A stretch of DNA of 64,000 nt from Anarhynchus alexandrinus (lineage: Eukaryota; Chordata; Aves; Charadriiformes; Charadriidae), in contig VUYV01000326.1 in assembly GCA_008711295.1 (NCBI GenBank), positions 618,133 to 682,132 of the forward strand, written 5' to 3'. Positions 34,801 through 46,362 of this stretch are shown in pieces (positions within the stretch are counted from its first letter, which is position 1; each line of letters begins with the position of its first letter). The position numbers and the translations under genes were made by a program. The notes beneath the pieces are model-generated. The model saw nothing but the letters and a program-made list of their open reading frames with translations, was not told where the DNA came from and did not search any database.

Positions 34801-37790
34801 TAGCAGCCAGACGGGGTATTTTTAATCCAAACCTGTCTAGCCAGCTGTGCACCCTCCACACTTTCTCCTCCTGGAGCCAAAAGGCAGCTGTTTTCAGACA
34901 TCTCACCCCATGCTGACCAGGACTGAGTCTTTCCTCTTGTCAATTAATCTGAAGAGACCAAGCATCTTCACTCTGCTTCTCAGTCCATCATGTCATGCAG
35001 CCATGCCTGCCACTCCCCAGCTTGGCTCTGGCTGTCTTCAGAAGGAGGTGTTCAAAAGTGGACACCATGGAGCTCCTCACAAATTGGGATGTGCTCCTAA
35101 AAGCAGCAAGTTGCTGTTGCCCTGCAGTCAAAGCTACAAAGCGCTTTTGTGAAACACATTCCTGGGATCTCAGGACAAGGATAAGGTATAATTAGGCAGA
35201 ATGAGATTAGTCTGATTAGCCAAAAGTTGCACATCGGGATAAAGTGCTGCAGAGACATCCCACTTCACAGCTTGCCCTGCAGTTTTGCCACTTTGAGACA
35301 CGACTTCACTGGAGAAGGGGACACACACTGTGCTGCTGTTTTATAGGGTGTAAATAATTGATCTTCAACTTGGCAGCTCCTGGCAAGCACCAAAGTTCAG
35401 CAACATCCTTCAACAGGGCGTTTACAAGGCTCAAACATCCATGCTCAGGGAGGCTCCCAGGTTCCCATGCCACGCTCACCCACCAGCAGATGTGGCAGGG
35501 ACAGCCATGAGCCAGGCTCATTCTCCTCAGATTAATTGACACGGTTGTTCCCACCACTGCCCAGAGCTTCAGGTCCTCTGCACTGCGGGGTCTGCGGACC
35601 ACATGTGGCTGCCCATGTGGGGCACAGCTGTAGTCAGACAGGGAATGGGTTGGAGACAATCTGACCAGGCAGCAGCTGCCATTAAGGGGCAGGGGATTGT
35701 CACCAACCCCCAGAAGCCAGGGAGCTCTGGTCCCTGGCCTGTCTGGGGAAGTGACCTTCCCAAGCGATGGAACAAATTATTTGGGAATAGTCACATTGCA
35801 TATTAACTATCACTGAGGGACTTTCCCCACTGGGGTTAAAGCTGCTGCAGGATACCACCACCAGAAGTGTCTCCAGTGACAGAGAGGACTAACTAGCATC
35901 TGCTTCTTCCTATGGTCTTAATGATGGAGATACAAACTGTTCCACCAGGGGCTCAGGTCTAGCACATCTGGGAGTCTTGGGACAGAAAGGACTGACGGGA
36001 TCTCAGACTGGAAATAGCCAGTAGCTGGCAGACATCCCATCACATGGTGTCACTGGCACCAAGCACAACCCATGGACATGCTGCTGTGGTTGTCACCAGT
36101 GACACGGGCATGCTGGCTGCCAGACATGCTGCTCCAGGAGAAGGGAGTCCCCAGGAAACAGGGGGAAACTAGAGGGAAGAAATGCCAGAAGCCTCCTGCC
36201 AGGGTTTCCCAGGGACAGTGTGAGCTGGGAAGTCTGTCCTTGGAAGACTTCCTGGACCAGATGACTTGCCTGATGGCTGCCCAGGAGCACCAGGGCACAG
36301 GAAAACAGCACTTGTGCTGGTGGATCCCTCCTAGCAATACGTCCTGTTGCTTTGGAGGCAGTGCAGGAGAGTGATCACAGCAAGCAAGCAGGGCTCTGCT
36401 TCCCAATGGCAGCAGCAGCTGTCCGGTCTCCACCTTGGAACATGTCCTCTGTGTTTAATTAAAATGATTAAAAACATATACATCTAAAAAGAGGAACTTG
36501 AGGACTGTTCAGAGCCCACAGGCAAGAGCTGGCTGATGCCTACTGCGTTCCTGGGGACAGGTGAGGAGCAGCTTTCCTCTGCCCTGGTCCTAGTGTGGGT
36601 GGCACAGCTGTGCCTCTGTGCTGTGGTGGAGGTGACCCCATGTTTCACAGAGGTCCTGTGCAGTGGCTGATCTCTAAGCGAAGCCAAGCCTGACGAATGC
36701 ACGCGAACTCCCTGTGCCCAAGCCCTGAGCAGTCCCTTGGGAACCACTGGCCTTTCCTCCCAGCGCTGGGGCAGCTTGCTAAAGAGGTGACAGCAACTGC
36801 AGGGGTCAGAAGTCTCCCTGGCACCACGCGGACTGGAGGGCTCCGTTCAGCCCTGTCGCCAGGACCTGCTGAAACCCGATGCTAGTGCAAGGCCATAGAG
36901 ATCATGCCGTTTGCAACGGAGCTTCTTTGCTCAGGGCTTTACAACCCTGCTCATTGCAAAGCAGTACGTGACTTTCTAGAAGGACAAAATAAAGCTTCTG
37001 GAAGACAATAAAAAGATTGACGTTTGCTTTCCTGGACTCCCTGCTGCGCTGCAATCCAAGGGTGATGCACCTTCCTTGGTTGCTGCACTCTGCAGAGGTT
37101 CTCTCCAGCAAGGTGCTGAGACTTGCCCAGCTGAGGAGGGGACACTCGTGCGACTCCCATCACTCCCGGGGACTCCTTCCCTGCATGGCCTTTCTGCCCA
37201 GGTCACTTGCATCACCTTGGACTCCATGTCAGGGCACAACTCCACTGCCCCATGTCCCTCAGTTTTGCTATGTTTTCCTCTGCTCATCCCTACCTGTCCC
37301 TCCCAAAGCATCTGCACTGTCACTGTGAAAATCAATGCTGATTTTTCTTCCTCCCTTAATTGTTAAACTGCTTTATATCAGCTACCGCTTCTTCCATTTC
37401 TATGTATTTTTTGACATGGGCAATGCCCCATAAACCACTCTAAAACATCGCTGCAATTCGGGAGAAATGCAGTGCTCCTGGAAAGAAGCTTGTAAACCCA
37501 CTGTTATTTTCTTCCCTAATTGCAATTTTAGTGACTCATCCCTGGTGCCACACTGCAGTGCACATCCATTGTGTGGATTTTTCACCCAATCTTGAGCAGT
37601 CACAATTCACTGCTCAAGTTTTCAGGCCACCCAAGCCATTAGGAAAATAAATGTAAAATAAAGACCTGCTGGTACAGTTGGCTGGCTGAGCAGCACAGCC
37701 CCTCAGGATAACAACAGAAGAGAAAGGCATTCAGTGCTTTCCAAGGCTGCTTGTGTCCAATGTGGCTGAGCTAGTGCGAGCTGCCGTCTG
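34801..37790. other. Intergenic sequence, no gene recognised
   Basis: The composition is ordinary. An AT-leaning patch with repeated GATTAG words lies at about 35,160-35,240 and could be a noncoding element. Frames of up to 127 codons occur on both strands without known domains. I see no mobile element, RNA gene or promoter I can defend. Confidence 0.35.
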
Positions 37791-37799
37791 AACGTGCGC

Positions 37800-38105
37800 T
37801 TTCCCATCCTCTGCCTCTCCCCTTCCCTATCTCAGCATCATTCTTTCTCCTCCTATCCCACTCCTTCCCCTCCCCACCTCTATCCCACCCCCTTCCCCTT
37901 TCCTCCACATCTTTATCCCACTCCCCATCTTTATCTCATCCCCACCCCATCTAAACCCCACTCTAATCCCCATCCCCATCCCATTCACTTCCCACCCCAG
38001 TCCTTTCACATCCCCATGTCCATCCCCATCCCACACCCAGACCCATGTCTGTTCTGTCCCTATCTCATCCCCATTCCCACCCTATCCCTATCCTCCTGTT
38101 TCGTA
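37800..38105. repeat. Degenerate C-rich (CCCCATC-like) tract
   Basis: About 300 bases are almost purely C, T and A on the + strand, built from variants of CCCCATC, CCCCAC and CCTTCC. A good run is CCCCATCCCCATCCC around 37,968-37,982. The minus strand is correspondingly G-rich and could form G-quadruplexes. The unit is too diverged to give a firm copy number. Frames on both strands here (Pro/Ser/His-rich and Gly/Met-rich) are composition artefacts. Confidence 0.75.
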
Positions 38106-41100
38106 TGGTGTCCCCAAAGGCTTCCCCAACCACAACCATCCACCCCTGCAGGGAGAGGTTTCTGGGGACATTTCCTGGGATGACGATAGTGCTGGGCAGC
38201 TCCTGCAGGAGCTGGTGGAGGGGTGTTTTGGGAGACAGACCAGAGCTCGCTCCCCTGCACTCTGCTGCCTGCGCCTGGGCCGCAAGAGGCAAAGGCATCC
38301 CTTGGAGTGCTTGGCTCTGGCCCTGCTCATGCTGTTGATTCACTGTTCAAGAGACTTGTTGGCCTGTTTGTACAGGGATGCACAATCCTGGTTTTGCCAG
38401 GTCCATTTCCCAGCTCCTCTCCTGCTCTCCTGGTGGAGGGAGGCAGAGAGATGCTGACCTTGCCTGTGAGACTGGCAGGACAGCACTGGGACAAGCCCTG
38501 ATAGTCCAGATGTCCAAACTCAAACCCAGTGCACCAAAGCCTCTTGTCAACCTAACACAACATCCAGGGAAGGGCTGACCTTATCTACCCACCCCATGCC
38601 AAGAGAGCTGCTGCCTGCCATTGTGGCAGGCTCTGCCATCAGTTCCTGGCACCTCGCTGAGCGCAGATGAACCAATCTTGCTGAGCAAGGCCAAATTCTG
38701 CTACTGTGCATTTAACTCCAGCAGGCTTTCAGAGCAACGCTGCAGGGGCTCAGCGGGGCTGGGGCAGCTGGCAGCGGAGCCCAGCCTCCCCCCAGTCTTC
38801 CACGCAGGACACAGTGCCCTGCTGTGCGTCTCCGAAACCCACGCTGGCCACCCAGACTGTTGGCCAAAGCCCGGTGTTACCAAGCAGCCAAATGCTGTGG
38901 CTGTTGTGCAGCTCAGTTTCTCATTAGGTTCAGCATCATTTGGGATGAAGTTGAGCGAACCCATTTCAGCTGCACGCTCTCTGGCTTTGTCCCAAGGTGG
39001 ATTGGGAAGGAGAGATTGGAACCTGTGAGAACCAAGCTGGCAAATTCTCCCCGTGTCTCTGTGGCACAACGAGTCGGAGCAAAGGGGCTTCCTGAGCTAG
39101 CCTGGGCAGCGTGGCCAAAAGCTGGGGTTACACCACCTGGCAGCAGGCTCACCAGCTCTCACATTCCAGTGGTGCAGGGGCAACCACAGCTGGCTTCACC
39201 CCTGGGGATGGAAGGGATGGGAACAGAGTCCTCGCTGACAGCCCACCTGGCAGAAGCAATGTGCAAACACAAACCCTTCTTGCTGTCTCGCACGGTCCCT
39301 GTTTACACCCTGGGAAACTGCCGTGCGGGGAGCTGAGGCCGAGGATTTGGAGCAGAGGAGGGCAGAAATAGGGGGGCACCCAGCCTGTGGCCCTGCCCCA
39401 CTGAAGCCTCCACAATTCCTGCAAGCAGTGCACCCGTCAGCACCAGCACGGTAGGAAGGGCGAGCAACCCAGGCACCCACTGAATATACATAACTGTGTC
39501 ATTAGAGGGTGCCAGTGCATTGCGCTGCAGAACAAGCCTGTCCCCTTACCTGTCCCGGCTGTGGCAAAGGGTTTCTCCTGCAGTCAGGAGCAGGAGAGGC
39601 CCCGGGGCTGCGTGATGCTGCGAGGACTGCAGGTCTAAATTCCTTCTTCAGAAGTTCAAATGCCAGAGCCGGTCCCTGTGGGTCCTCGAACCCACAGGAC
39701 TTGAGCAGCCGATGCAAAAGGCCTGGGTGTCTGGGAGGGGAACTGGTACCACACACGGATGCTACCAGTGGCAGCTACAAGGCTGTGCACTGAGCTGACA
39801 CCTATGCCAGTGGCTCCAGCACCTCTTGCAGAGATTGCTCACCTCACCCATGCTAGGACATCTGCACTGCTGTGGCCGTCAGCACACCCAACAGGGCACA
39901 GAGCTCACAACAGGCACAGAGCAACTAAAAACCGACCTATCCAGCCCTGCAGCCCTCTCCATCCTTCCCCATGGCAGTGCAGGACTGGCAAGCCTGAAAA
40001 AAACCCAACCAAAAGGCTTAATCTAAGCTATGTTTGGGTTTGGGGCTCCAGACCATCACAAACAGGCCCCAGGATGGAGCCAAGGGCTTACACATGTCCC
40101 ACAACAGAAGAGGAGCCACGTTTTGCTTTTGAGGATGCTTTAATATTAGAACCCCATTGTGAGATGCCTCCAGAGCTCCCAGCAAACACAAATCTGCATT
40201 AATTCCCCTGGAAGGACAGTGCATGGGATCCAAAACCTGCTCTGATGAGCTGCAGGGCTTAGCATGCTGAGCAAGGCAGTGAGCAGCACACTAGCCAGGT
40301 TTGGGGAACCTGGGTCCACATCAGCCTGGCTGTGCCAGTCCATGGGTGCCTGTGACCATGACCCCAACACCTGGAAAGCCTCCTGCCACCAGAGGAGGAA
40401 AATTTTGGCCCTGTCTCCACTAACTGAACTACAGCAGGCACCTTGGAGGGACTTGGGTACAAACCATCACCCCAGTCCCCTTTGCTATTGGGGACAGTCC
40501 TTCAGCATAAAGCAGAGGTCTTTGCCACTACTGTTGGCTTCAGCTGATGGACCCTCTGTCCCTGAACAGGTTCAAGGTCTCAAGAGTCATCCCATTAATC
40601 TAGGTGGACAAGGGGCTGTACAACACAGGACAGGCCCTGTGAGGGATAAGCATCCCAGCAGAGAGAGATGCAGGTGTAAGACCAGGGAACAGAGCTGCAC
40701 AAGCCAGGCTTTCTGCATGAAACCTCCCAGTTTTGTGTGACAAGCGGGGACTGGGTGCCCTAAAGGGCCTGGGAACCATGGGGTCCCATCTGGGGGTAGG
40801 CATGACCAGGGAGAAGCAGTAGGTGAAGGAAAGAAGTCCCAACCTGCTCTTTTGGAGAGGAGAGGCCAGGCACCCAGGCCACACAACTGGGCTCACTGGA
40901 GTGTTTGCTGCTCGGGGAGCATTTGATCCCTCTGGCACAGCCTCCCAGAGCCCCAGCCAGCTCCTCCGCACCTAAACAGGTTCAGCTGGCAGTGAAGGTC
41001 ATTCAGGTGGAGCCTTTCCTACAACTGGGATTTTCCCCAGGCTCAGCTGCTACTCATAGTACTTCCTAGGGAGATTTCAGCCTTCAACTCCCTCCCTCCA

Positions 41101-43825
41101 TTGCCTTTCTGTGCCAGCGTGTTAAGCAGCAGGAGGCTTTTCCTAGGCTGAGCTGTGTGGCAGCACAGCAGTGATGCTGCTTCCACCAGAAAAGTGGAGT
41201 TCAAGTGCAGAAGTTGCCATGCTATGTCTCTCCAGCACAGACAAGGCTGAAATGACCTGGGTCCCACTGCTGGGAGGTGGAAAGCCAGCATTGGAAACAA
41301 ACCAGAACACCCACAAAGACAGAGGTGGGCTTTCCCTGTGGCCTCAAGCTGCTAAATTGCTGCTGAGGCATCTGGAAGTAAGGTCAGTCCACAGCAATAG
41401 GGGAGCTGGTTGAAAAGGGGCTGGCATAGCCATTTACTAATAGAGAGAGGTGCCTACATGCTATCCCATGGGATATAAATAGCGTGCGAATGAGATACGC
41501 AACTGCAAGGGAAGGGACCTGCCAGCACAATTCTGCAAGGGTCCAATTTCAGCAGGTCCTGTGGGTAGGGGTTGGCCATCGGGCAGTGCCGGCAGAAGGG
41601 CTGTAGGCAGATCACATGGGTGTCCTGTGAAGTTTGGTATTGCTTGAGTCAAAACCCCTTGGTTAGTGGCACAGGAAGCTTCAAACACCGGTCACACAGC
41701 TCAAAGCGACTCACACATGCAATGTTTAGAGCCCTTGGACAGAGGTTGTCTGTTCTCCAGGTATGCGTCACGCCCAGTTCTTCCAGGACCAAGGCCAAAA
41801 AACACGATCATTCCAGCTACTATTAGAGAAACACTGAACAAAATCAAGGGCCAGAGACGACTGCTAATGAGCCATAGCCTCCTACCCTGGTAATGGTTGA
41901 GTGTCCCACCAAATGTCCCTGCAGAACTGGGGGTGTCCCAGTGAAATCCCAGCTCAGTATTTACTCTGAGCCCCCCAGCATGTTGAGCTGGGGCGCTTAG
42001 GACAAGATTTCCTTTCCTGCCCTGCCCATTAGGTCACACCACCATGGGCCACCCCAGACAGATGAATTTTAGGAAGGAGGGAGATATTTCTGTCTTGCAT
42101 GGTACTGCTCTGAGCAGCAGTATTTAGGATCTTGCAAAGCCCTCAGCATTCGTGGGATAAAATGCTTTGTTGGAAGCGCACAGCACTGTTATGAGAGCTC
42201 CAACGTTACTGCCTTCTCTCTAATGCTCTTCTGTCTGCCTTCCAGGAGCCAAAGGCTCCTGGACACCACGGGGTACCCGTAGCTGGTGTGCTCTGAAGGG
42301 TGGTCGTTTCCCTACTAACAGCATAGAACTGCAACCATCAAGATATAATTGCCCCCATGAAATCTCATTTCCTCCCCCTTTCCAGCCATCATGCAGAACC
42401 CTGGTAAAACCCACACTGAAATCTCCTGTGCTGAGACTCATCTTGCACCGCCTCCTCTCCCCAGACTTGCCTGGGCTGGGAGCATTGCACCCACGTGGAC
42501 ACATGCCATCCTCCACGCACACGACACGCTTTGCGGTGGCAGCAGTTGGCCTCCCCAGGCCACCCCAAGCACTGCCCCTGGCGTCCTGGCCATGCGGGGA
42601 AGTCTCTGCGGAGGAGTGAGTCGTGTCCAGCCCCTACTCCTCGCTCCCGCAGCACAAGGAGGCAGCAGGGGTCTGCCCGAAGGTCCAGACCCAGCTGGGG
42701 TTGCTCTGAGGCTGATTTGTGGCTGCTTTGAAGCTCTTTTGGAACAGTTCAGCTAAGCAAATCCTGTTTATAATAAGAGCAGTGCTGGTCTGCCCTACTG
42801 TCCTCCCGACACCAGGCCTCTGCCTGCAGCCTCTTCGCTGTGCAGGGGCCAGCATCAGAGTAATGAAAGAGGATCCTGATGGGAGATGAAAATCCTGGCC
42901 CTTTGGAGGCCTAGATCCACCTTGCCCTGCCATGAGGGCCTGGACTATGGCAAGAACAGGTTAATCCACCTGTGAGGCCTTTCTTAAAATAGCACTTCTG
43001 GAGGACAATTCCCCTCTACAGGCACCATGGCATTTGCTGCCTGGCCTCCCTGTACTTTCTGCACAGCAGCAACATCGTGGGTACTCCAAATATGACAAGT
43101 TTGCAAATCCTGTGGCCACGGGTGAATTCCCCTAGCTATTTGGCTGGGAGCTGCTCTACAAAGATCTCTTTCAGACCATTCCCATGCCTTCTCCACTCCT
43201 TTGCATGCAAAGCTTGCAGTGCTGCTGCTCTCCAGGTCTCCCCGCAGTCCCATGCAGACGGCAGGGCATTGCTCAGGGCTCCTGGAGGAAACCACACAGC
43301 CTAAACAAAGGTAAGATTTCCGCAGCCCACGTCTGCTCTGCCAAGCCTCCATCGATCTCTTCTGCTGAATGGCAGTCAGGCCAGCCCAGCAATGATGTAT
43401 TGTTGGCTTATTGCTGCTGCTGCTGTCTTGGTTTCCCGTGGCTTAAACACCTTTGGAGCGGAGTCAGCAGAACTGAAATGTGCCCTGCCTCAGCTGCTGC
43501 AGAGCACTCGGTCAAGGAGGTAACGGATATTTCCTTATCAGCATCCTCAGCTCTGATGGATGTAGGAGCAATGGGCTAAACCATCCCCCTGAGAGCAACC
43601 AGGGTTCCTCTGCCCAAACCGCTCAGTGACAGCCCTTGGGAATACACCAGCCGGAGAGCAGGGATCGCATCTGCCGCTTGAACTTGGTCTGGTGGCTCTG
43701 CTGCACACCTTCTCCTGTACAAACCACGTTGTCCTTCCAACAGCACCTAGCCTTGAGTTTCTTCACCTCATTTACAAATGATGGTGAGTTGAAATCCACA
43801 CTTTCAGGGGTGGCCTGTGCTCAGC
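38106..43825. other. Intergenic sequence, no gene recognised
   Basis: This is GC-moderate DNA with many overlapping frames (up to 170 codons at 38.8-39.3 kb), none with a recognisable domain. A weak MIR-like CTCAGTTTCTCATTAG word occurs near 38,911. A TATAAAT word at 41,474-41,480 has no supporting gene downstream. I found nothing else to annotate. Confidence 0.35.
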
Positions 43826-43862
43826 CTTTTCTTGCAGATAGGAAAACTGAGGCACAGCAAAT
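43826..43862 (-). mobile_element. MIR-like CORE-SINE shred
   Basis: The + strand word CAGATAGGAAAACTGAGGCA matches the reverse complement of the highly characteristic MIR core (the CTCAGTTTCC part). Only about 35 bases are recognisable, so this is an old remnant. Its orientation is minus. Confidence 0.5.
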
Positions 43863-44427
43863 CTACTTCTACCAGCCACTGGAGTGCAGGGAGCGTTCAT
43901 GTATTTGAGATACATCCCAAGCCTCTCTTACCCTGGTATAGCAGGAGAAGGGCTATGGCTCTAGCTTCCTCTGCAGTAGGCACCTTCACATGGGGGTCCT
44001 TGAGCCCAAAGCCTTGCCAGGTGATCTGTTCTCTCTCCATTAGTGATCAGCCTGGCCCTTGATCTTGATGATGTTTTATTTTCACATACCCAATAACAGC
44101 CTTCCTATCCTATCTTCCAGCATAAATCCCACTTTACTGGGTGGGAGTGAGAGAGGAGCACAAAGCAGGCAGAGATCAAAAGACACTGAGCGTGATGGAG
44201 CACAGACCCAAGTTTTCAGAGAGACCCAGCATCAGGCAGCAGCTTGGGAAGGATGCAGAGCCCTGGGATGTGAGAGCAGAAGAGCAAATCAACTTCAGGA
44301 CTATCTTGTATGGGGTCAGGACACATTGAGCAACATAACAGCCTTCTACACTGCTCTAGCATGTGGTGCTCACCAGCCCTTTGAAGAGGGGAAGGGAGAG
44401 AAGGAGAAGCTGCCAGAGCAGCTGGAC

Positions 44428-44548
44428 ATGGCCTTGGGCAACGTGGTCTAGTGGGAGGTGTCCCTGCCTATGGCAGGGGGGTTGGAACCGGATGATCTTC
44501 AAGGTCCTTTCCAAACTAAACCATTCTATGATTCTATGATTCTATGAT
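44428..44548 (+). mobile_element. CR1 LINE 3'-end fragment
   Basis: This is a typical CR1 3' UTR: GGTCTAGTGGGAGGTGTCCC, then GGATGATCTTCAAGGTCC, ending in three ATTCTATG octamers and ATTCTATGAT. It is about 120 bases long, in + orientation, noncoding and 5'-truncated. It abuts the MIR-like remnant that follows. Confidence 0.9.
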
Positions 44549-44555
44549 ACTCCAT

Positions 44556-44650
44556 TTCACCGCCAGACAGGAAAACTGAGACAAGGAGCAGCAGGAGGGT
44601 TGCGTAAGTCAGTGGGAGGCATACCAGAACCCACCCTGAGGAAGGAGGGA
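44556..44650 (-). mobile_element. MIR-like CORE-SINE remnant
   Basis: After CAGGAAAACTGAGACAAGGA the sequence continues with AAGTCAGTGGGAGG and CAGAACCCACCC. These are in the order expected for the reverse complement of a MIR-type CORE-SINE running from its core towards its tRNA-like head. The copy is diverged and lacks a clear head. It begins within ten bases of the CR1 tail at 44,548. Confidence 0.5.
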
Positions 44651-45316
44651 TGAACAACCACCACTTGACTATCGCAGAGCCAGTGTTTAGTGTGCAGGGC
44701 TTAGAGTCATCCAGATGAGGCTGGCAAGATACGAAGGGATGTTGTATCTGTTCAACAGCATCATGCCAGGAGGCTGTGACTCAGGCTGGATCAGCTAGCG
44801 CTTGGATTTTGCAGCCACTTCACACTTGGGTTTTGCAGCCTGGGTTGCTGCTGCTTCTCTGCTCACAGGACCGTGGTTTGCCATCAGGAGTACCAGCCTC
44901 TCCCAGATCCAGCAGCGCTCATTTTATTCAGGTCAGACACCCGGACACAGCTCCTGGCAGGGCAGACAAAAACCTTCTTCTAAAGCCGTCTATGTCCCTG
45001 AAAGAAACTACGGACCTGAACTTTTAAACTGCTAATTTTTATCAAGCAAGTCAGAAAAATTTCCTGATAGCACAGGGGATGGGTAGGAAAGACCTTTGTC
45101 CCAGGCAGGCCTTGGGATTTCAGCACAAAGAGAGTGGATCCACTGACTTTATCCTCCCAGGCAGCATTTTCATCTTGAGGTGTTATACCGATCCTGGATC
45201 TGCCCACACGGTCCTAAAGGGTATTTTTGTGCAGAGGTGCTGGCATGTGGTAGGAACGAACATGCATGCAGGCTGGTGGGAGTGTGGGGATGAACCAGGA
45301 TCTCTTCAGCTGGTAC
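44651..45316. other. Intergenic sequence, no gene recognised
   Basis: This is unique sequence between two CR1 copies. Frames of up to 83 codons have no known domain. I see nothing else in it. Confidence 0.4.
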
Positions 45317-46362
45317 TATAGAATCAAAGAATCGTCTAGGTTGGAAGGGACCTTTAAGATCAATGAGTCCAACCATCAACCTAACACTGCTAAAACCACC
45401 ACTAAAACATGTCCTCAGCACCATGTCTACCCATCTTTTAAATACCTTTCCACTGCCCTGGGCAGCCTGTTCCAATGCTTGATAACCCTTTCGGTGAAGA
45501 AATTTTTTCTAACATCCACCCTAAACCTCCCCTGGAGTAACTTGAGGGTGTTTCCTCTTGTCCTATTGCTTGTTGCTCCGGAGAAGAGACTGACCTCCCC
45601 TCGCTGCACCCTCCTTTCAGGGAGCTGTAGAGAGCGAGAAGGTCTCCCCTCAGCCTCCTTTTCTCCAGGCTGAACACCCCCAGTTCCCTCAGCCACTCCT
45701 CATCAGACTTCTGCTCCAGACCCCTCACCAGCTCTGTTGCCCTTCTCTGGACACTCTCCAGCACCTCACTGTCTGTCTTGTCATGAGGGGCCCAAAACTG
45801 AACACAGCACTCGAGGTGAGACCTCACCAGTGTCAAGTACAGGGGGACGATCACTGCCCCGGTCCTGCTGGCAACACTATTGCTGATACAGGCCAGGATG
45901 CCGTTGACCTTCTTGGCCACCTGGGCACACTGCTGGCTCATATTCAGCTGGCTGTCCACCAACAACCCCAGGTCCTTTTCCGCCTGGCAGCTTTCCAGCC
46001 ACTCTGCCCCAAGCCTGTAGCACTGCATGGGGTTGGTGTGACCCAAGGGCAGGACCCAACACTTGGCCTTGTTGAACCTCACACCATTGGCCTCGGCCCA
46101 TCAATCCAGCCTGTCCAGATCCCTCTGTGGAGCCTCCCTACCCTCAAGTAGATCAACACCCCCACCCAACTTGATGTCATCTGCAAACTTACTGAGGGTG
46201 CACTCAATCCCCTCATCCAGGTTGTTGATAAAGATATTAAACAGAACTGGCCCCAGTACTGAGCCCTGGGAAACACCACTTGTGGCCGGCCACCGACNAC
46301 CCGTCCAAGCCATGAGCAGCCAGTTTCTCCAGGAGAATGCTGTGGGAAATGGTGTCAAAATC
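45317..46362 (-). mobile_element. CR1 LINE, 5'-truncated copy with RT catalytic region
   Basis: On the minus strand the protein runs from HSILLEKLAAHGLDG through [18 protein letters not shown] and the catalytic FADDIKL box to the RT C-terminus and CR1 3' UTR. The 3' tail lies at 45,317-45,335 (ATAGAATCAAAGAATC on the + strand). The frame is broken between about 46,100 and 46,082. Roughly 25 residues expected between the HGLDG and ATSGVSQG parts are missing, and an ambiguous base at 46,298 lies exactly there. The 5' end stops abruptly near 46,362. It is a dead copy. Confidence 0.9.

Noticed and set aside
38905..38930. MIR-like CTCAGTTTCTCATTAG word
   Set aside because: Sixteen bases alone do not establish a SINE, and flanking sequence does not continue the match.
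41474..41480. TATAAAT word as a TATA box
   Set aside because: No gene, exon or CpG signal follows on the + strand, and such words are expected by chance.
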